DNA of 64,000 nucleotides from Cupriavidus laharis (GCF_914271435.1 NZ_CAJZAI010000010.1:1-64000), one strand, 5' to 3'; positions 28,892-40,021 are shown, counted from the stretch's first letter. Notes: a model not told the origin generated them from the sequence alone. Made by a program: numbers and translations.

Positions 28892-29512
28892 ATGGAACTC
28901 AAGCTCCTCCAGGACAATGGCCAGATCGGTGCAGGCGTAGCTGCTTCGCCCGAAGTGTTCGGCCGTGACTACAACGAGGCCCTCGTTCACCAGATCGTCG
29001 TCGCTTACCAGGCGAACGCTCGCAGCGGTAACCGTAAGCAGAAGGATCGTGAAGAGGTCAAGCACACGACCAAGAAGCCGTGGCGCCAGAAGGGTACGGG
29101 CCGTGCTCGTGCCGGTATGTCTTCCTCGCCGCTGTGGCGCGGGGGCGGCCGTATCTTCCCGAATTCGCCGGAAGAGAACTTCACCCAGAAGGTCAACAAG
29201 AAGATGTTCCGTGCCGGCATGCGCTCGATTTACTCGCAGCTCGCACGTGAAGGCCGTATCAATGTGGTGGACGGTTTCACCGTCGACGCGCCCAAGACCA
29301 AGCTCTTGGCCGACAAGTTCAAGGCCATGGGCCTGGACTCGGTGCTGATCATCACCGACAGCCTCGACGAAAACCTCTACCTGGCTTCGCGCAACCTGCC
29401 CCACGTGGCAGTTGTCGAGCCGCGCCAGGCTGACCCGCTGTCGCTCGTGCACTACAAGAAGGTGCTGGTGACCAAGGCGGCCGTCGCGCAGATCGAGGAG
29501 TTGCTGAAATGA
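28892..29512 (+). CDS. rplD: 50S ribosomal protein L4
   Basis: 206 residues. The extended loop that lines the exit tunnel is seen as [15 protein letters not shown] near residue 60. In E. coli L4 also represses the S10 operon through the S10 leader; here that leader would be separated from rpsJ. The stop overlaps the rplW start by four bases. Confidence 0.97.
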
Positions 29513-29823
29513 CGCAAGTAGCCAAGAACGATCATCGTTTGATGCAGGTGCTGCTCGCGCCGGTGGTTTCCGAAAAGGCAACCCTGGTCGCCGACAAGAA
29601 TGAACAGGTCGTGTTCGAAGTGGCTCGCGATGCCAACAAGGCAGAAGTGAAGGCCGCCGTCGAACTGCTGTTCAAGGTCGAGGTGCAGTCCGTTCAGATC
29701 CTGAACCAGAAGGGCAAGCAAAAGCGCTTTGGCCGTTTCATGGGGCGTCGCAACCACGTGAAGAAGGCCTACGTTTCGCTGAAGCCGGGTCAGGAAATCA
29801 ATTTTGAAGCGGAGGCCAAGTAA
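29509..29823 (+). CDS. rplW: 50S ribosomal protein L23
   Basis: 104 residues. L23 sits at the tunnel exit and docks trigger factor and SRP. Core motif [20 protein letters not shown] near the N-terminus. Its ATG overlaps the rplD stop (ATGA type), so translation is probably coupled. Confidence 0.97.
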
Positions 29824-29825
29824 TC

Positions 29826-30656
29826 ATGGCACTCGTCAAGACCAAGCCGACTTCCCCGGGTCGTCGCTCGATGGTGAAGGTGGTCAACAAGGACCTTCAC
29901 AAGGGCGCTCCCCACGCTCCGCTGCTGGAAAAGCAATTCCAGAAGTCGGGCCGTAACAACAACGGTCATATCACCACCCGCCACAAGGGCGGTGGTCATA
30001 AGCACCACTACCGCGTGATCGACTTCAAGCGCAACGACAAGGACGGCATCGCCGCCAAGGTCGAGCGCCTGGAATACGATCCGAACCGCAGCGCGAACAT
30101 CGCGCTGGTGCTGTTCGCCGACGGCGAGCGCCGCTACATCATCGCCACCAAGGGCATGGTTGCTGGCCAGGCGTTGCTGAACGGTGCTGAAGCCCCGATC
30201 AAGGCTGGCAACAACCTGCCGATCCGCAACATTCCGGTTGGTACCACGATCAACAACGTGGAAATCCTGCCGGGCAAGGGTGCCCAGATCGCTCGTGCCG
30301 CTGGCGGTTCCGCCGTGCTGCTGGCTCGTGAAGGCCTGTACGCTCAGGTTCGTCTGCGTTCCGGCGAAGTGCGCCGCGTGCACATCGAGTGCCGCGCCAC
30401 CGTCGGTGAAGTGGGCAACGAAGAGCATAGCCTGCGCGTGATTGGCAAGGCCGGTGCAACCCGCTGGCGCGGTATCCGCCCGACCGTCCGTGGTGTCGTC
30501 ATGAACCCGGTCGACCACCCGCACGGTGGTGGTGAGGGCAAGACCGCTGCTGGCCGCGATCCGGTGTCGCCGTGGGGTACCCCGACGAAGGGCTACCGCA
30601 CCCGCAGCAACAAGCGCACGGACAGCATGATCGTCCAGAAGCGCCACAAGCGTTAA
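29826..30656 (+). CDS. rplB: 50S ribosomal protein L2
   Basis: 276 residues. The C-terminal [14 protein letters not shown] motif contains the conserved histidine close to the peptidyl transferase centre. L2 is needed for subunit joining. Two bases separate it from rplW. Confidence 0.98.
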   Translation: MALVKTKPTSPGRRSMVKVVNKDLHKGAPHAPLLEKQFQKSGRNNNGHITTRHKGGGHKHHYRVIDFKRNDKDGIAAKVERLEYDPNRSANIALVLFADGERRYIIATKGMVAGQALLNGAEAPIKAGNNLPIRNIPVGTTINNVEILPGKGAQIARAAGGSAVLLAREGLYAQVRLRSGEVRRVHIECRATVGEVGNEEHSLRVIGKAGATRWRGIRPTVRGVVMNPVDHPHGGGEGKTAAGRDPVSPWGTPTKGYRTRSNKRTDSMIVQKRHKR

Positions 30657-30678
30657 TCGGTAGGTAGGAGCTAAAGAT

Positions 30679-30954
30679 ATGACTCGTTCCGCAAAAAAGG
30701 GTCCGTTCTGCGACGCCCACCTGCTGAAGAAGGTGGAAGCGGCCGTAGGCGGCAAGGACAAGAAGCCCATCAAGACGTGGTCGCGCCGCTCGACCATCAT
30801 GCCGGAATTCATCGGCCTGACGATCGCCGTGCACAACGGCCGTCAACACGTGCCGGTGTATGTCACGGAAAACATGGTTGGCCACAAGCTCGGCGAATTT
30901 GCGCTCACCCGCACGTTCAAGGGCCACGCGGCTGACAAGAAAGCGAAGAGGTAA
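30679..30954 (+). CDS. rpsS: 30S ribosomal protein S19
   Basis: 91 residues starting [20 protein letters not shown], a typical S19, which binds the 16S head with S13. taggagcta site upstream. Followed by rplV after nine bases. Confidence 0.97.
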   Translation: MTRSAKKGPFCDAHLLKKVEAAVGGKDKKPIKTWSRRSTIMPEFIGLTIAVHNGRQHVPVYVTENMVGHKLGEFALTRTFKGHAADKKAKR

Positions 30955-30963
30955 GGTGCCATC

Positions 30964-31293
30964 ATGGAAGTGAAAGCGATTCATCGCGGTGCCCGCATCT
31001 CCGCCCAGAAGACGCGCCTGGTCGCTGACCAGATCCGTGGTCTGCCGATCGAGCGCGCGCTCAATGTCCTGGCGTTCAGCCCGAAAAAGGCTGCCGGGAT
31101 CGTGAAGAAGGTGGTCGAATCGGCCATCGCCAACGCCGAGCACAACGAAGGCGCCGATATCGACGAACTGAAGGTCAAATCGATCTACGTCGACAAGGCG
31201 ACCTCGCTCAAGCGCTTCACCGCACGGGCGAAGGGCCGCGGCAACCGCATCGAGAAACAAACTTGTCACATCACTGTGACGCTCGGCAACTAA
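30964..31293 (+). CDS. rplV: 50S ribosomal protein L22
   Basis: 109 residues. The beta-hairpin tip [19 protein letters not shown] that reaches the exit-tunnel constriction is intact with no insertion or deletion of the macrolide-resistance type. Confidence 0.97.
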   Translation: MEVKAIHRGARISAQKTRLVADQIRGLPIERALNVLAFSPKKAAGIVKKVVESAIANAEHNEGADIDELKVKSIYVDKATSLKRFTARAKGRGNRIEKQTCHITVTLGN

Positions 31294-31302
31294 GGAGTCA
31301 CG

Positions 31303-32100
31303 ATGGGACAGAAGATTCATCCGACTGGCTTCCGTCTGGCCGTCAGCCGTAACTGGGCTTCGCGTTGGTACGCCAACAACACGAAGTTTGCCGGCATGCT
31401 GAAGGAAGACATCGAAGTTCGGGACTTCCTGAAGAAGAAGCTGAAGAACGCATCGGTTGGCCGCGTGGTCATCGAGCGTCCCGCCCGCAATGCCCGTATC
31501 ACCATTTACAGCTCGCGTCCGGGCGTGGTGATCGGCAAGAAGGGTGAGGACATCGAACTGCTGAAGGCTGAGCTGCAGCGTCGCATGGGCGTGCCCGTGC
31601 ACGTGAACATCGAGGAAATCCGCAAGCCGGAAACCGATGCTCAGCTGATCGCCGATTCGATCACCCAGCAGCTCGAGCGCCGCATCATGTTCCGCCGCGC
31701 CATGAAGCGCGCGATGCAGAACGCGATGCGCCTGGGTGCACAGGGCATCAAGATCATGAGCTCGGGCCGTCTGAACGGTATCGAAATTGCACGTACCGAG
31801 TGGTACCGCGAAGGCCGTGTGCCCCTGCACACCCTGCGCGCCGACATCGACTACGGCTTCTCCGAAGCAGAAACCACCTACGGCATCATCGGTGTCAAGG
31901 TGTGGGTCTACAAGGGTGATCACCTCGGCCGCAACGAAGCGCCGGTGGTGGAAGAGCCGCAAGACGACCGTCGTCGTCGTCCGGGTCGTCCGGAAGGCCG
32001 CCGCCGTGAAGGCGAAGGCCGTCCGGGTGGCAACCGCCGCGGCGGTGCCGGTGCCGGTCGCCGCGCTGCGCCTGGCGCAGATGGGAAGAGTGGAGAATAA
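31303..32100 (+). CDS. rpsC: 30S ribosomal protein S3
   Basis: 265 residues. The KH domain ([19 protein letters not shown] near residue 70) and the C-terminal S3 domain are complete by about residue 215. After that comes a roughly 50-residue, strongly basic Arg/Gly-rich tail ([20 protein letters not shown] and onward) that makes the protein about 30 residues longer than the E. coli form. Such tails are seen in related betaproteobacteria. rplP follows after two bases. Confidence 0.97.
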   Translation: MGQKIHPTGFRLAVSRNWASRWYANNTKFAGMLKEDIEVRDFLKKKLKNASVGRVVIERPARNARITIYSSRPGVVIGKKGEDIELLKAELQRRMGVPVHVNIEEIRKPETDAQLIADSITQQLERRIMFRRAMKRAMQNAMRLGAQGIKIMSSGRLNGIEIARTEWYREGRVPLHTLRADIDYGFSEAETTYGIIGVKVWVYKGDHLGRNEAPVVEEPQDDRRRRPGRPEGRRREGEGRPGGNRRGGAGAGRRAAPGADGKSGE

Positions 32101-32102
32101 CG

Positions 32103-32519
32103 ATGCTGCAACCTAAGCGCAGAAAGTACCGCAAGGAGCAGAAAGGCCGCAACACGGGTAAGGCTACCCGTGGCAACGCCGTGTCTTTCGGCGAATTCGG
32201 CCTGAAGGCAATGGGCCGTGGCCGCCTGACGGCTCGTCAGATCGAGTCGGCACGTCGTGCGATGACCCGCCACATCAAGCGTGGCGGCCGCATCTGGATC
32301 CGGATCTTCCCGGACAAGCCGATCTCGAAGAAGCCCGCTGAAGTCCGTATGGGTAACGGCAAGGGCAATCCGGAGTACTACGTGGCTGAAATCCAGCCGG
32401 GCAAGATGCTCTACGAGATGGATGGTGTGAGCGAAGATCTGGCGCGTGAGGCGTTCCGCCTCGCGGCTGCCAAGCTGCCGATCGCCACCAATTTCGTGGT
32501 GCGCCAGGTCGGGACGTAA
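32103..32519 (+). CDS. rplP: 50S ribosomal protein L16
   Basis: 138 residues beginning [20 protein letters not shown]16 organises the A-site and peptidyl transferase region. The segment containing [20 protein letters not shown] carries the arginine that is hydroxylated in E. coli. Confidence 0.97.
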   Translation: MLQPKRRKYRKEQKGRNTGKATRGNAVSFGEFGLKAMGRGRLTARQIESARRAMTRHIKRGGRIWIRIFPDKPISKKPAEVRMGNGKGNPEYYVAEIQPGKMLYEMDGVSEDLAREAFRLAAAKLPIATNFVVRQVGT

Positions 32520-32530
32520 GGAGAGCAGGG

Positions 32531-32725
32531 ATGAAAGCATCCGAACTTCGCGGCAAGGACGCCGCAGGCCTGAACCAGGAGCTCTCCGAGCTGCTGAAGG
32601 CCCAATTTAGCCTGCGCATGCAAAAGGCGACCCAACAGCTGCAGAACACCAGCCAGCTGAAGAAGGTTCGCAAGGACATCGCGCGAGTGCAAACCGTGCT
32701 GACTGAGAAGGCGAACGCGAAATGA
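32531..32725 (+). CDS. rpmC: 50S ribosomal protein L29
   Basis: 64 residues, two long helices, as expected for this small tunnel-exit protein. Stop overlaps rpsQ start by four bases. Confidence 0.96.
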   Translation: MKASELRGKDAAGLNQELSELLKAQFSLRMQKATQQLQNTSQLKKVRKDIARVQTVLTEKANAK

Positions 32726-33000
32726 CTGAAGCTGCAAAAACGGAAACGTCGCTTCGCCGCACCCTCGTCGGTCGTGTGGTAAGCGACAAGATGGACAAGA
32801 CCGTGACGGTCTTGGTTGAAAACCGCGTTAAGCATCCCCTGTACGGCAAGTACGTGCTGCGTTCCAAGAAGTACCACGCACACGACGAAGCCAACCAGTA
32901 CAAGGAAGGCGACAAGGTCGAAATCCAGGAAGGCCGTCCGCTGTCGCGGACCAAGTCCTGGGTGGTTTCCCGGCTGGTAGAGGCTGCACGCGTCATCTAA
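32722..33000 (+). CDS. rpsQ: 30S ribosomal protein S17
   Basis: 92 residues, an OB-fold protein with conserved [20 protein letters not shown]. The N-terminus is slightly extended compared with E. coli. It overlaps rpmC and is the last gene before the internal spc promoter. Confidence 0.97.
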   Translation: MTEAAKTETSLRRTLVGRVVSDKMDKTVTVLVENRVKHPLYGKYVLRSKKYHAHDEANQYKEGDKVEIQEGRPLSRTKSWVVSRLVEAARVI

Positions 33001-33023
33001 GAACAACACGTTCTTAGCTTGAC

Positions 33024-33059
33024 TTGCAAGTCCAGGATTATGTAGCTATAATCCTGGAC
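33024..33059 (+). promoter_or_regulatory. spc promoter inside a 12-base inverted repeat
   Basis: TTGCAA (33024-33029), 17-base spacer and a perfect TATAAT (33047-33052). Arms gtccaggattat (33030-33041) and ataatcctggac (33048-33059) are a perfect inverted repeat covering the spacer and most of the -10. Transcription would start at its right edge and run to rplN. Read through from rpsQ, the repeat would form a hairpin without a U-run. No gene is seen in 33001-33277. Confidence 0.8.
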
Positions 33060-33277
33060 TTCCGCTTTATTGCGTTCGCCTTAGTTGTACCACCCGGGCG
33101 GGCCTGTTGAGCGAGCCAGGGCCAGGTTGTTCCGACGTCTGTCGGGGATGCCGGGTTCCTACCGACTCAAAGTTGATCAACCCATACGGAACTGGCGCAA
33201 AGCCGGGGCCTACGGGACCAAGACTGACCGACGGGCATTTTTTGCGCCTGACGGATTAAGTTGGGAAGACAAACACC

Positions 33278-33646
33278 ATGATTCAGACAGAAAGCCGGCT
33301 CGAAGTGGCCGATAACACTGGTGCGCGCGAAGTGCTGTGCATCAAAGTGCTGGGTGGGTCCAAGCGCCGCTACGCGAGCGTAGGCGACATCATCAAGGTG
33401 ACCGTCAAGGACGCAGCGCCTCGCGGTCGCGTGAAGAAGGGCGACATCTACAACGCCGTGGTTGTGCGTACCGCCAAGGGCGTGCGCCGTGCGGACGGTT
33501 CGCTCGTCAAGTTCGACGGCAATGCCGCCGTCCTGCTGAACAACAAGCTCGAGCCGATCGGCACCCGTATCTTCGGGCCGGTGACTCGTGAACTCCGTAC
33601 CGAGCGCTTCATGAAGATCGTGTCGCTCGCTCCGGAAGTGCTGTAA
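33278..33646 (+). CDS. rplN: 50S ribosomal protein L14
   Basis: 122 residues starting [20 protein letters not shown], the invariant L14 opening. L14 contributes to the intersubunit bridge and RsfS binding. First gene of the spc operon, about 220 bases after its promoter. Confidence 0.98.
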   Translation: MIQTESRLEVADNTGAREVLCIKVLGGSKRRYASVGDIIKVTVKDAAPRGRVKKGDIYNAVVVRTAKGVRRADGSLVKFDGNAAVLLNNKLEPIGTRIFGPVTRELRTERFMKIVSLAPEVL

Positions 33647-33655
33647 GGAGCCGCC

Positions 33656-33964
33656 ATGAACAAGATTCGCAAAGGCGACGAAGTCATCGTCCTGACCGGC
33701 AAAGACAAGGGCAAGCGCGGTACCGTGCAAGCCGTGCTCGGCGACAAGGTTGCAGTGGAAGGCGTGAACGTTGCCAAGAAGCACGCTCGCCCGAACCCGA
33801 TGCTGGGCACCACTGGTGGTGTGGTCGACAAGGTCATGCCGCTGCATATTTCCAACGTTGCGCTCGTGGATGCCAATGGCAAGCCGTCGCGCGTCGGCAT
33901 CAAGGTGGAAGACGGCAAGCGCGTGCGCGTGCTGAAGACCACCGGCGCCGTCGTGGCAGCTTGA
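33656..33964 (+). CDS. rplX: 50S ribosomal protein L24
   Basis: 102 residues with an N-terminal KOW motif ([20 protein letters not shown]). It is an early assembly protein near the exit tunnel. Confidence 0.97.
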   Translation: MNKIRKGDEVIVLTGKDKGKRGTVQAVLGDKVAVEGVNVAKKHARPNPMLGTTGGVVDKVMPLHISNVALVDANGKPSRVGIKVEDGKRVRVLKTTGAVVAA

Positions 33965-33989
33965 TTCTGGGCACGTTTAGGAGTTGAGC

Positions 33990-34532
33990 ATGGCAGCACG
34001 TCTGCAAGAGTTCTACAAAGAAAAGGTTGTGCCGAAGCTGATCGAGCAGTTCGGCTACAAGTCGGTCATGGAAGTGCCGCGCATTACCAAGATCACCCTG
34101 AACATGGGTCTTGGCGAAGCGATCAATGACAAGAAGATCATTGAAAACGCTGTCGGCGACCTGACCAAGATCGCTGGCCAGAAGCCCGTGGTGACGAAGG
34201 CCAAGAAGGCCATCGCCGGCTTCAAGATCCGCCAGGGCTACCCCATCGGTGCGATGGTGACCCTGCGTGGCGAGCGCATGTTCGAATTCCTCGATCGTTT
34301 CGTCACCGTGGCCCTGCCGCGCGTGCGTGACTTCCGTGGTGTGTCGGGCCGTTCGTTTGACGGTCGCGGCAACTACAACATCGGTGTGAAAGAGCAGATC
34401 ATTTTCCCCGAAATCGAGTACGACAAGATCGACGCACTGCGTGGTCTGAACATCAGCATCACGACGACGGCAAAGAACGACGAGGAAGCCAAGGCACTCC
34501 TCGGTGCGTTCAAGTTCCCGTTCCGCAATTAA
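33990..34532 (+). CDS. rplE: 50S ribosomal protein L5
   Basis: 180 residues; binds 5S rRNA and the P-site tRNA. I start at ATG 33990, six bases after aggag; an in-frame TTG at 33984 directly abuts the ribosome-binding site and is less likely. Confidence 0.97.
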
Positions 34533-34541
34533 GGGGTAACC

Positions 34542-34847
34542 GTGGCTAAACTGGCTCTGATTGAACGTGAGAAGAAGCGCGCCAAGCTGGTGGCGAAGTA
34601 TGCTGCCAAGCGCGCCAACCTCAAGGCCATTATTGACGACCAAGAGAAGTCGGAAGAAGAGCGTTACAGCGCGCGTCTCGAGCTGCAACAGCTCCCGCGC
34701 AACGCGAACCCGACCCGCCAGCGCAACCGCTGCGCGATCACCGGTCGTCCCCGCGGTACCTTCCGCAAGTTTGGCCTGGCGCGTAACAAGATCCGCGAAA
34801 TCGCCTTCAAGGGCGAAATCCCGGGTCTGACGAAAGCCAGCTGGTAA
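34542..34847 (+). CDS. rpsN: 30S ribosomal protein S14 (zinc-independent type)
   Basis: 101 residues with GTG start. The long form lacks the CxxC pairs of the zinc-binding short S14, so it is the C-minus type. Core motif [20 protein letters not shown]. Confidence 0.97.
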   Translation: MAKLALIEREKKRAKLVAKYAAKRANLKAIIDDQEKSEEERYSARLELQQLPRNANPTRQRNRCAITGRPRGTFRKFGLARNKIREIAFKGEIPGLTKASW

Positions 34848-34874
34848 TTACGCACAGGCTACAGGAGAAACAGT

Positions 34875-35270
34875 ATGAGCATGAGCGATCCTATCGCCGA
34901 TATGCTGACGCGCATCCGCAACGCCCAGGGCGTGCAGAAAGCGTCGGTTGTCATGCCGTCGTCGAAGCTGAAAGTGGCAATCGCCAAGGTCCTGAAGGAC
35001 GAAGGCTACATCGATGACTACGCCGTCCAGGAAGATGGCGGCAAGGCACAACTGAGCATCGGCCTGAAGTACTACGCCGGCCGCCCGGTGATCGAGCGCA
35101 TCGAGCGCGTCTCGAAGCCCGGCCTGCGCGTGTACAAGGGCCGCAGCGACATCCCGCAAGTGATGAACGGCCTGGGTGTGGCGATCATCTCGACCCCGCA
35201 GGGTCTGATGACCGACCGCAAGGCTCGCGCCACCGGCGTGGGCGGCGAAGTTCTCTGCTACGTCGCTTAA
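34875..35270 (+). CDS. rpsH: 30S ribosomal protein S8
   Basis: 131 residues starting [18 protein letters not shown]. In E. coli S8 represses the spc operon at the rplE start. ATG 34875 has aggaga upstream; ATG 34881 is an alternative. Confidence 0.97.
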   Translation: MSMSDPIADMLTRIRNAQGVQKASVVMPSSKLKVAIAKVLKDEGYIDDYAVQEDGGKAQLSIGLKYYAGRPVIERIERVSKPGLRVYKGRSDIPQVMNGLGVAIISTPQGLMTDRKARATGVGGEVLCYVA

Positions 35271-35279
35271 GGAGAGAAC

Positions 35280-35813
35280 ATGTCCCGTGTAGGTAAGGCT
35301 CCCATCGCGCTGCCCAAGGGCGCGGAAGTGAATGTGGCAGCTGGCGTGCTCTCCGTGAAGGGTCCGCTGGGTACGCTGTCGCAACCGATTCACAGCCTGG
35401 TCAAGGTCAATGTCGAAAACGACACGCTGACCTTCTCGCCGGCAGACGAGTCGCGTGAAGCAAACGCCCTGCAAGGCACCATGCGCGCCCTGGCGGCGAA
35501 CATGGTCAAGGGCGTGACCACCGGTTTCGAGCGCAAGCTGAACCTCGTCGGCGTGGGCTATCGTGCCCAGCTGCAAGGCGCTGCGCTGAAGCTCCAGCTT
35601 GGTTTCTCGCACGACGTGATCCATGAGATGCCGGAAGGCGTGAAGGCGGAAACGCCGACGCAGACCGAGATCATCATCAAGGGTGCGGACAAGCAGAAAG
35701 TCGGTCAGGTTGCCGCGGAAGTCCGCGCGTACCGTCCGCCCGAGCCCTACAAGGGCAAGGGTGTGCGTTACAGCGACGAGCGCGTCATCCTGAAGGAAAC
35801 CAAGAAGAAGTAA
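35280..35813 (+). CDS. rplF: 50S ribosomal protein L6
   Basis: 177 residues with two repeated L6 folds and the C-terminal signature [11 protein letters not shown]. Located near the factor-binding site. Confidence 0.97.
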   Translation: MSRVGKAPIALPKGAEVNVAAGVLSVKGPLGTLSQPIHSLVKVNVENDTLTFSPADESREANALQGTMRALAANMVKGVTTGFERKLNLVGVGYRAQLQGAALKLQLGFSHDVIHEMPEGVKAETPTQTEIIIKGADKQKVGQVAAEVRAYRPPEPYKGKGVRYSDERVILKETKKK

Positions 35814-35824
35814 GGGGTGCAATG

Positions 35825-36181
35825 ATGAACAAGAAAGACGCTCGTTTGCGCCGTGCACGTCAGACCCGCGCCAAGATCGCGGAGCTGAAAGTCAATCGTC
35901 TGACCGTGTTCCGTACGAATTCGAACATTTACGCCCAGGTCTTCTCCGAGTGCGGCACCAAGGTGCTGGCATCGGCTTCGACCGTCGAGGCAGAAGTGCG
36001 CAAGGAACTGGATGGCAAGGGCGCTACCGCCGCTGCCGCTACCGTCGTGGGCAAGCGTATCGCCGAGAAGGCGAAGGCTGCCGGCGTGGAAACCGTCGCC
36101 TTCGACCGCGCTGGTTTCCGTTTCCACGGCCGCGTGAAGGCCCTGGCTGACGCTGCCCGCGAAGCTGGCCTCAAGTTCTAA
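35825..36181 (+). CDS. rplR: 50S ribosomal protein L18
   Basis: 118 residues, a 5S rRNA-binding protein. Two adjacent ATG codons (35822, 35825); the second is seven bases from the gggg ribosome-binding site and gives the family's usual [15 protein letters not shown] start. Confidence 0.96.
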   Translation: MNKKDARLRRARQTRAKIAELKVNRLTVFRTNSNIYAQVFSECGTKVLASASTVEAEVRKELDGKGATAAAATVVGKRIAEKAKAAGVETVAFDRAGFRFHGRVKALADAAREAGLKF

Positions 36182-36201
36182 GCGCAAGAGAGAGATACGT
36201 C

Positions 36202-36720
36202 ATGGCAAAGATGCAAGCAAAAGTCCAGCAGGACGAACGCGACGACGGCCTCCGCGAGAAGATGATCTCGGTCAACCGTGTCACCAAGGTGGTGAAGGGT
36301 GGCCGGATTCTCGGTTTCGCTGCGCTGACCGTGGTGGGTGACGGCGATGGCCGTATCGGCATGGGCAAGGGCAAGGCCAAGGAAGTGCCGGTGGCAGTTC
36401 AGAAGGCAATGGACGAAGCCCGTCGCAAGATGGTCAAGGTTTCGCTGAAGAACGGCACGCTGCAACACGAAGTCGTTGGCAAGCACGGCGCCGCCAAGGT
36501 GCTGATGATGCCCGCCAAGGAAGGTACCGGCGTGATCGCCGGCGGCCCGATGCGCGCGATCTTCGAAGTGATGGGTGTCACCAACGTGGTGACCAAGTCG
36601 CACGGCTCCACCAACCCGTACAACATGGTTCGCGCCACGCTGGACGGCCTTCAGAAGATGAGCACGCCGGGCGAAATCGCCGCCAAGCGTGGCAAGTCGG
36701 TCGAAGACATCCTGGGTTAA
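36202..36720 (+). CDS. rpsE: 30S ribosomal protein S5
   Basis: 172 residues. The N-terminal double-stranded RNA-binding domain ([19 protein letters not shown]) and the C-terminal domain are complete; residues linked to spectinomycin resistance (the VTKVVKGGR loop) look wild type. Confidence 0.97.
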   Translation: MAKMQAKVQQDERDDGLREKMISVNRVTKVVKGGRILGFAALTVVGDGDGRIGMGKGKAKEVPVAVQKAMDEARRKMVKVSLKNGTLQHEVVGKHGAAKVLMMPAKEGTGVIAGGPMRAIFEVMGVTNVVTKSHGSTNPYNMVRATLDGLQKMSTPGEIAAKRGKSVEDILG

Positions 36721-36730
36721 GGTGAACGCA

Positions 36731-36913
36731 ATGTCGCAGAAAACCGTAAAAGTGCAACTCGTGCGCAGCCTGATCGGCACGCGCGAGGATCATCGCGCCA
36801 CCGTGCGTGGTCTGGGCCTGCGCCGCCTGAACTCGGTGTCGGAGCTGCAGGACACGCCCGCCGTGCGCGGCATGATCAACAAGGTCTCGTACCTGGTCAA
36901 GGTTCTGGCCTGA
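36731..36913 (+). CDS. rpmD: 50S ribosomal protein L30
   Basis: 60 residues, [20 protein letters not shown] at the start. The in-frame upstream extension overlaps rpsE and is not family-like, so ATG 36731 is used. Confidence 0.96.
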   Translation: MSQKTVKVQLVRSLIGTREDHRATVRGLGLRRLNSVSELQDTPAVRGMINKVSYLVKVLA

Positions 36914-36935
36914 TACCGGGACTTCGGAGAGCAAG

Positions 36936-37370
36936 ATGCAACTGAACAACCTGAAACCGGCTGCCGGTTCGAAGCACGCCAAGCGTCGCGTCGGCCGCGG
37001 TATCGGCTCCGGCCTGGGCAAGACCGCTGGTCGCGGTCACAAGGGTCAGAAGTCGCGTTCGGGCGGCTTCCACAAGGTGGGTTTCGAAGGCGGTCAAATG
37101 CCGCTGTATCGTCGCCTGCCGAAGCGCGGCTTCACGTCGCTGACCAAGGCCTTCACGGCCGAAGTCACGCTGCGTGACATCGAGCGCCTGGAAGCAGCCG
37201 AAGTCGATCTGCTGGTCCTGAAGCAAGCTGGCCTGGTGAGCGACCTGGTGAAGAGCGCCAAGGTCATCAAGGCTGGCGAGCTGACCCGCAAGGTGACGAT
37301 CAAGGGTCTGGGCGCCACCGCTGGCGCCAAGGCCGCGATCGAAGCCGCCGGCGGCCAGATCGCAGAGTAA
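36936..37370 (+). CDS. rplO: 50S ribosomal protein L15
   Basis: 144 residues with the Gly/Arg/Lys-rich N-terminal extension ([20 protein letters not shown]) that threads into 23S rRNA. Directly upstream of secY, the universal arrangement. Confidence 0.97.
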   Translation: MQLNNLKPAAGSKHAKRRVGRGIGSGLGKTAGRGHKGQKSRSGGFHKVGFEGGQMPLYRRLPKRGFTSLTKAFTAEVTLRDIERLEAAEVDLLVLKQAGLVSDLVKSAKVIKAGELTRKVTIKGLGATAGAKAAIEAAGGQIAE

Positions 37371-37417
37371 TTCGGCAGCAGTCATCGCAGCATAGGCAGT
37401 CACAGTCGGAGCATCGT

Positions 37418-38761
37418 TTGGCCACGGCGAAACCCAATGCAAGCGCGCAAGCCAGGAACACGGCTAAGTACGGCGACCTCAAGCGCCGGCTGGTGTTCCT
37501 GGTGCTGGCCCTGATCGTTTACCGCATCGGCGCACATATCCCGGTGCCGGGCATCGATCCGGATCAGCTTGCGAAGCTTTTCCAGAGTCAGTCGGGTGGC
37601 ATCCTCGGGATGTTCAACCTGTTCTCGGGCGGGGCGCTGTCGCGCTTTACCGTCTTCGCGCTCGGCATCATGCCGTACATCTCGGCGTCGATCATCATGC
37701 AATTGCTGACGATCGTACTGCCGCAGCTGGAGTCGCTGAAGAAGGAAGGGCAGGCAGGCCAGCGCAAGATCACGCAGTACACGCGCTACGGCACCGTGGT
37801 TCTGGCCACGTTCCAGGCGCTGTCGATCGCGGTCGCGCTGGAATCGCAGCCGGGGCTGGTGATCGATCCGGGCCTGATGTTCCGGGCCACGGCGGTGATC
37901 ACGCTGGTGACTGGCACGATGTTCCTGATGTGGCTGGGTGAGCAGATCACCGAGCGTGGTCTGGGCAACGGCATCTCGATCATCATTTTCGGCGGTATCG
38001 CGGCGGGCTTGCCCAACGCGATCGGTGGACTGTTCGAACTGGTCCGCACGGGTTCCATGAGCATCATCGCGGCGATCTTCATCGTGGCGATCGTGATCGG
38101 TGTGACCTTCGCCGTGGTGTTTGTCGAGCGCGGCCAGCGCAAGATCCTGGTGAACTATGCCAAGCGTCAGGTCGGCAACAAGGTGTACGGCGGCCAGTCG
38201 TCGCACCTGCCGCTGAAGCTGAACATGGCAGGGGTGATTCCGCCGATCTTCGCATCGTCGATCATCCTGTTCCCGGCGACGATTGCGGGCTGGTTCACGT
38301 CTCAGTCGACTGGTGCGGTCGGCCGGTTCATCAAGGACCTGGCTGCCACGCTGTCGCCGGGACAGCCGGTGTATATCCTGCTGTATGCGGCTGCGATTGT
38401 ATTTTTCTGCTTCTTCTATACGGCTCTGGTTTACAACAGCCGGGAAGTGGCGGACAACCTGAAGAAAAGCGGTGCCTTCATTCCGGGCATTCGTCCGGGC
38501 GAGCAGACGACGCGCTACATCGACAAGATTCTGGTGCGCCTGACGCTGGCTGGTGCGATCTACATCACACTGGTCTGCCTGTTGCCGGAATTCCTGGTGC
38601 TGCGCTGGAACGTTCCGTTCTATTTTGGCGGGACCTCGCTGCTGATCATCGTGGTCGTCACGATGGACTTCATGGCACAGGTTCAGTCCTACGTCATGTC
38701 GCAGCAGTATGAATCGTTGCTGAAGAAAGCGAACTTCAAGGGCAACCTGACCCTGCGCTGA
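37418..38761 (+). CDS. secY: preprotein translocase subunit SecY
   Basis: 447 residues with ten hydrophobic segments; the core channel of the Sec translocon. [13 protein letters not shown] marks the segment before the plug and [19 protein letters not shown] the plug region. The start is a TTG (37418) seven bases after a ggag site; no in-frame ATG gives a complete first helix. It sits between rplO and infA. Confidence 0.97.
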   Translation: MATAKPNASAQARNTAKYGDLKRRLVFLVLALIVYRIGAHIPVPGIDPDQLAKLFQSQSGGILGMFNLFSGGALSRFTVFALGIMPYISASIIMQLLTIVLPQLESLKKEGQAGQRKITQYTRYGTVVLATFQALSIAVALESQPGLVIDPGLMFRATAVITLVTGTMFLMWLGEQITERGLGNGISIIIFGGIAAGLPNAIGGLFELVRTGSMSIIAAIFIVAIVIGVTFAVVFVERGQRKILVNYAKRQVGNKVYGGQSSHLPLKLNMAGVIPPIFASSIILFPATIAGWFTSQSTGAVGRFIKDLAATLSPGQPVYILLYAAAIVFFCFFYTALVYNSREVADNLKKSGAFIPGIRPGEQTTRYIDKILVRLTLAGAIYITLVCLLPEFLVLRWNVPFYFGGTSLLIIVVVTMDFMAQVQSYVMSQQYESLLKKANFKGNLTLR

Positions 38762-38783
38762 TTCAGATCGGTACAGACTAGGT

Positions 38784-39002
38784 ATGGCTAAAGACGACGT
38801 CATCCAGATGCAGGGGGAGGTCCTGGAGAACCTCCCGAACGCGACGTTCCGCGTCAAACTGGAGAACGGCCACGTAGTACTTGGCCATATCTCCGGCAAG
38901 ATGCGAATGCATTACATCCGGATTCTTCCGGGTGACAAGGTGACGGTCGAGCTGACCCCATATGATCTGTCACGCGCACGGATCGTCTTCCGGACGAAGT
39001 GA
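38784..39002 (+). CDS. infA: translation initiation factor IF-1
   Basis: 72-residue OB-fold protein, [20 protein letters not shown] at the start. It blocks the A site during initiation. Between secY and rpmJ, as in most betaproteobacteria. Confidence 0.98.
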   Translation: MAKDDVIQMQGEVLENLPNATFRVKLENGHVVLGHISGKMRMHYIRILPGDKVTVELTPYDLSRARIVFRTK

Positions 39003-39032
39003 GCGAACAGGAATTGAAGGAAGAGGAAAATT

Positions 39033-39149
39033 ATGAAAGTGCTGGCTTCTGTTAAGCGCATTTGCCGCAACTGCAAAATCATCAAGCGCAACGGTGTCGT
39101 GCGCGTGATCTGCTCGTCGGATCCCCGCCACAAGCAACGCCAAGGCTAA
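39033..39149 (+). CDS. rpmJ: 50S ribosomal protein L36
   Basis: 38 residues, [20 protein letters not shown] at the start. C11, C14, C27 and H33 make up the zinc-binding site, so this is the zinc-dependent (C-plus) form. The gene is very small but has an aagagga site and exact family length. Confidence 0.97.
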
Positions 39150-39168
39150 TCGGAAAGAGGATTGACGA

Positions 39169-39534
39169 ATGGCACGTATCGCAGGGGTTAACATCCCGAA
39201 CCACAAGCATACCGAAATCGGCCTGACGGCTATTTACGGTATCGGCCGCTCGCGCGCCCGCAAGATCTGCGAGGCCACCGGCGTTCCGTTTGACAAGAAG
39301 GTCAAGGATCTGACCGACGCCGACCTGGAAAAGCTTCGTGACGAAGTGGGCAAGGTCACGGTCGAGGGTGACCTGCGTCGTGAGACCACGATGAACATCA
39401 AGCGTCTGATGGACCTTGGTTGCTATCGTGGCATGCGTCACCGCAAGGGCTTGCCGCTGCGCGGCCAGCGCACCCGCACGAACGCCCGCACCCGCAAGGG
39501 TCCGCGTAAGGCCGGCGTGGCTCTGAAGAAGTAA
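39169..39534 (+). CDS. rpsM: 30S ribosomal protein S13
   Basis: 121 residues. Helix-two-turn-helix core ([17 protein letters not shown]) and basic C-terminal tail ([16 protein letters not shown]) that contacts P-site tRNA. First gene of the alpha operon. Confidence 0.97.
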   Translation: MARIAGVNIPNHKHTEIGLTAIYGIGRSRARKICEATGVPFDKKVKDLTDADLEKLRDEVGKVTVEGDLRRETTMNIKRLMDLGCYRGMRHRKGLPLRGQRTRTNARTRKGPRKAGVALKK

Positions 39535-39558
39535 AGCCGAAGGCAGAGGAAGAAACTA

Positions 39559-39957
39559 ATGGCAAAAGGTCCGAATAACGCCGCTCGCGCGCGTAAAAAG
39601 GTCAAGAAGAACGTTGCCGACGGCATTGCGCACGTCCACGCCTCGTTCAACAACACCATCATCACGATCACCGACCGCCAGGGTAACGCCCTGTCGTGGG
39701 CGACCGCCGGTGGCCAGGGCTTCAAGGGTTCGCGCAAGTCGACCCCGTTCGCTGCCCAGGTTGCTGCCGAGAACGCCGGCCGTGTGGCGCAAGACCAGGG
39801 CATCAAGAACCTGGAAGTGCGCATCAAGGGTCCGGGCCCGGGTCGTGAGTCGGCTGTCCGCGCGCTGAACGCGCTGGGCATCAAGATCGCGATCATCGAA
39901 GACGTCACGCCGATTCCGCACAACGGCTGCCGTCCGCCGAAGCGCCGCCGCATCTAA
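39559..39957 (+). CDS. rpsK: 30S ribosomal protein S11
   Basis: 132 residues with the C-terminal signature [10 protein letters not shown]. It forms the 30S platform with S6 and S18. The ATG follows gaggaagaaact. Confidence 0.97.
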
Positions 39958-39982
39958 GCGACGGCCTGTCCGGGCCGGCGGG

Positions 39983-40012
39983 TTTACCTGCCGGTTTGGG
40001 ATATGGTAGTAT
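39983..40012 (+). promoter_or_regulatory. possible promoter upstream of rpsD
   Basis: TTTACC (39983-39988), 18-base spacer, TAGTAT (40007-40012). Moderate match. The start would fall just before the 40022 hairpin. Confidence 0.4.
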
Positions 40013-40021
40013 CGCGCGTTG

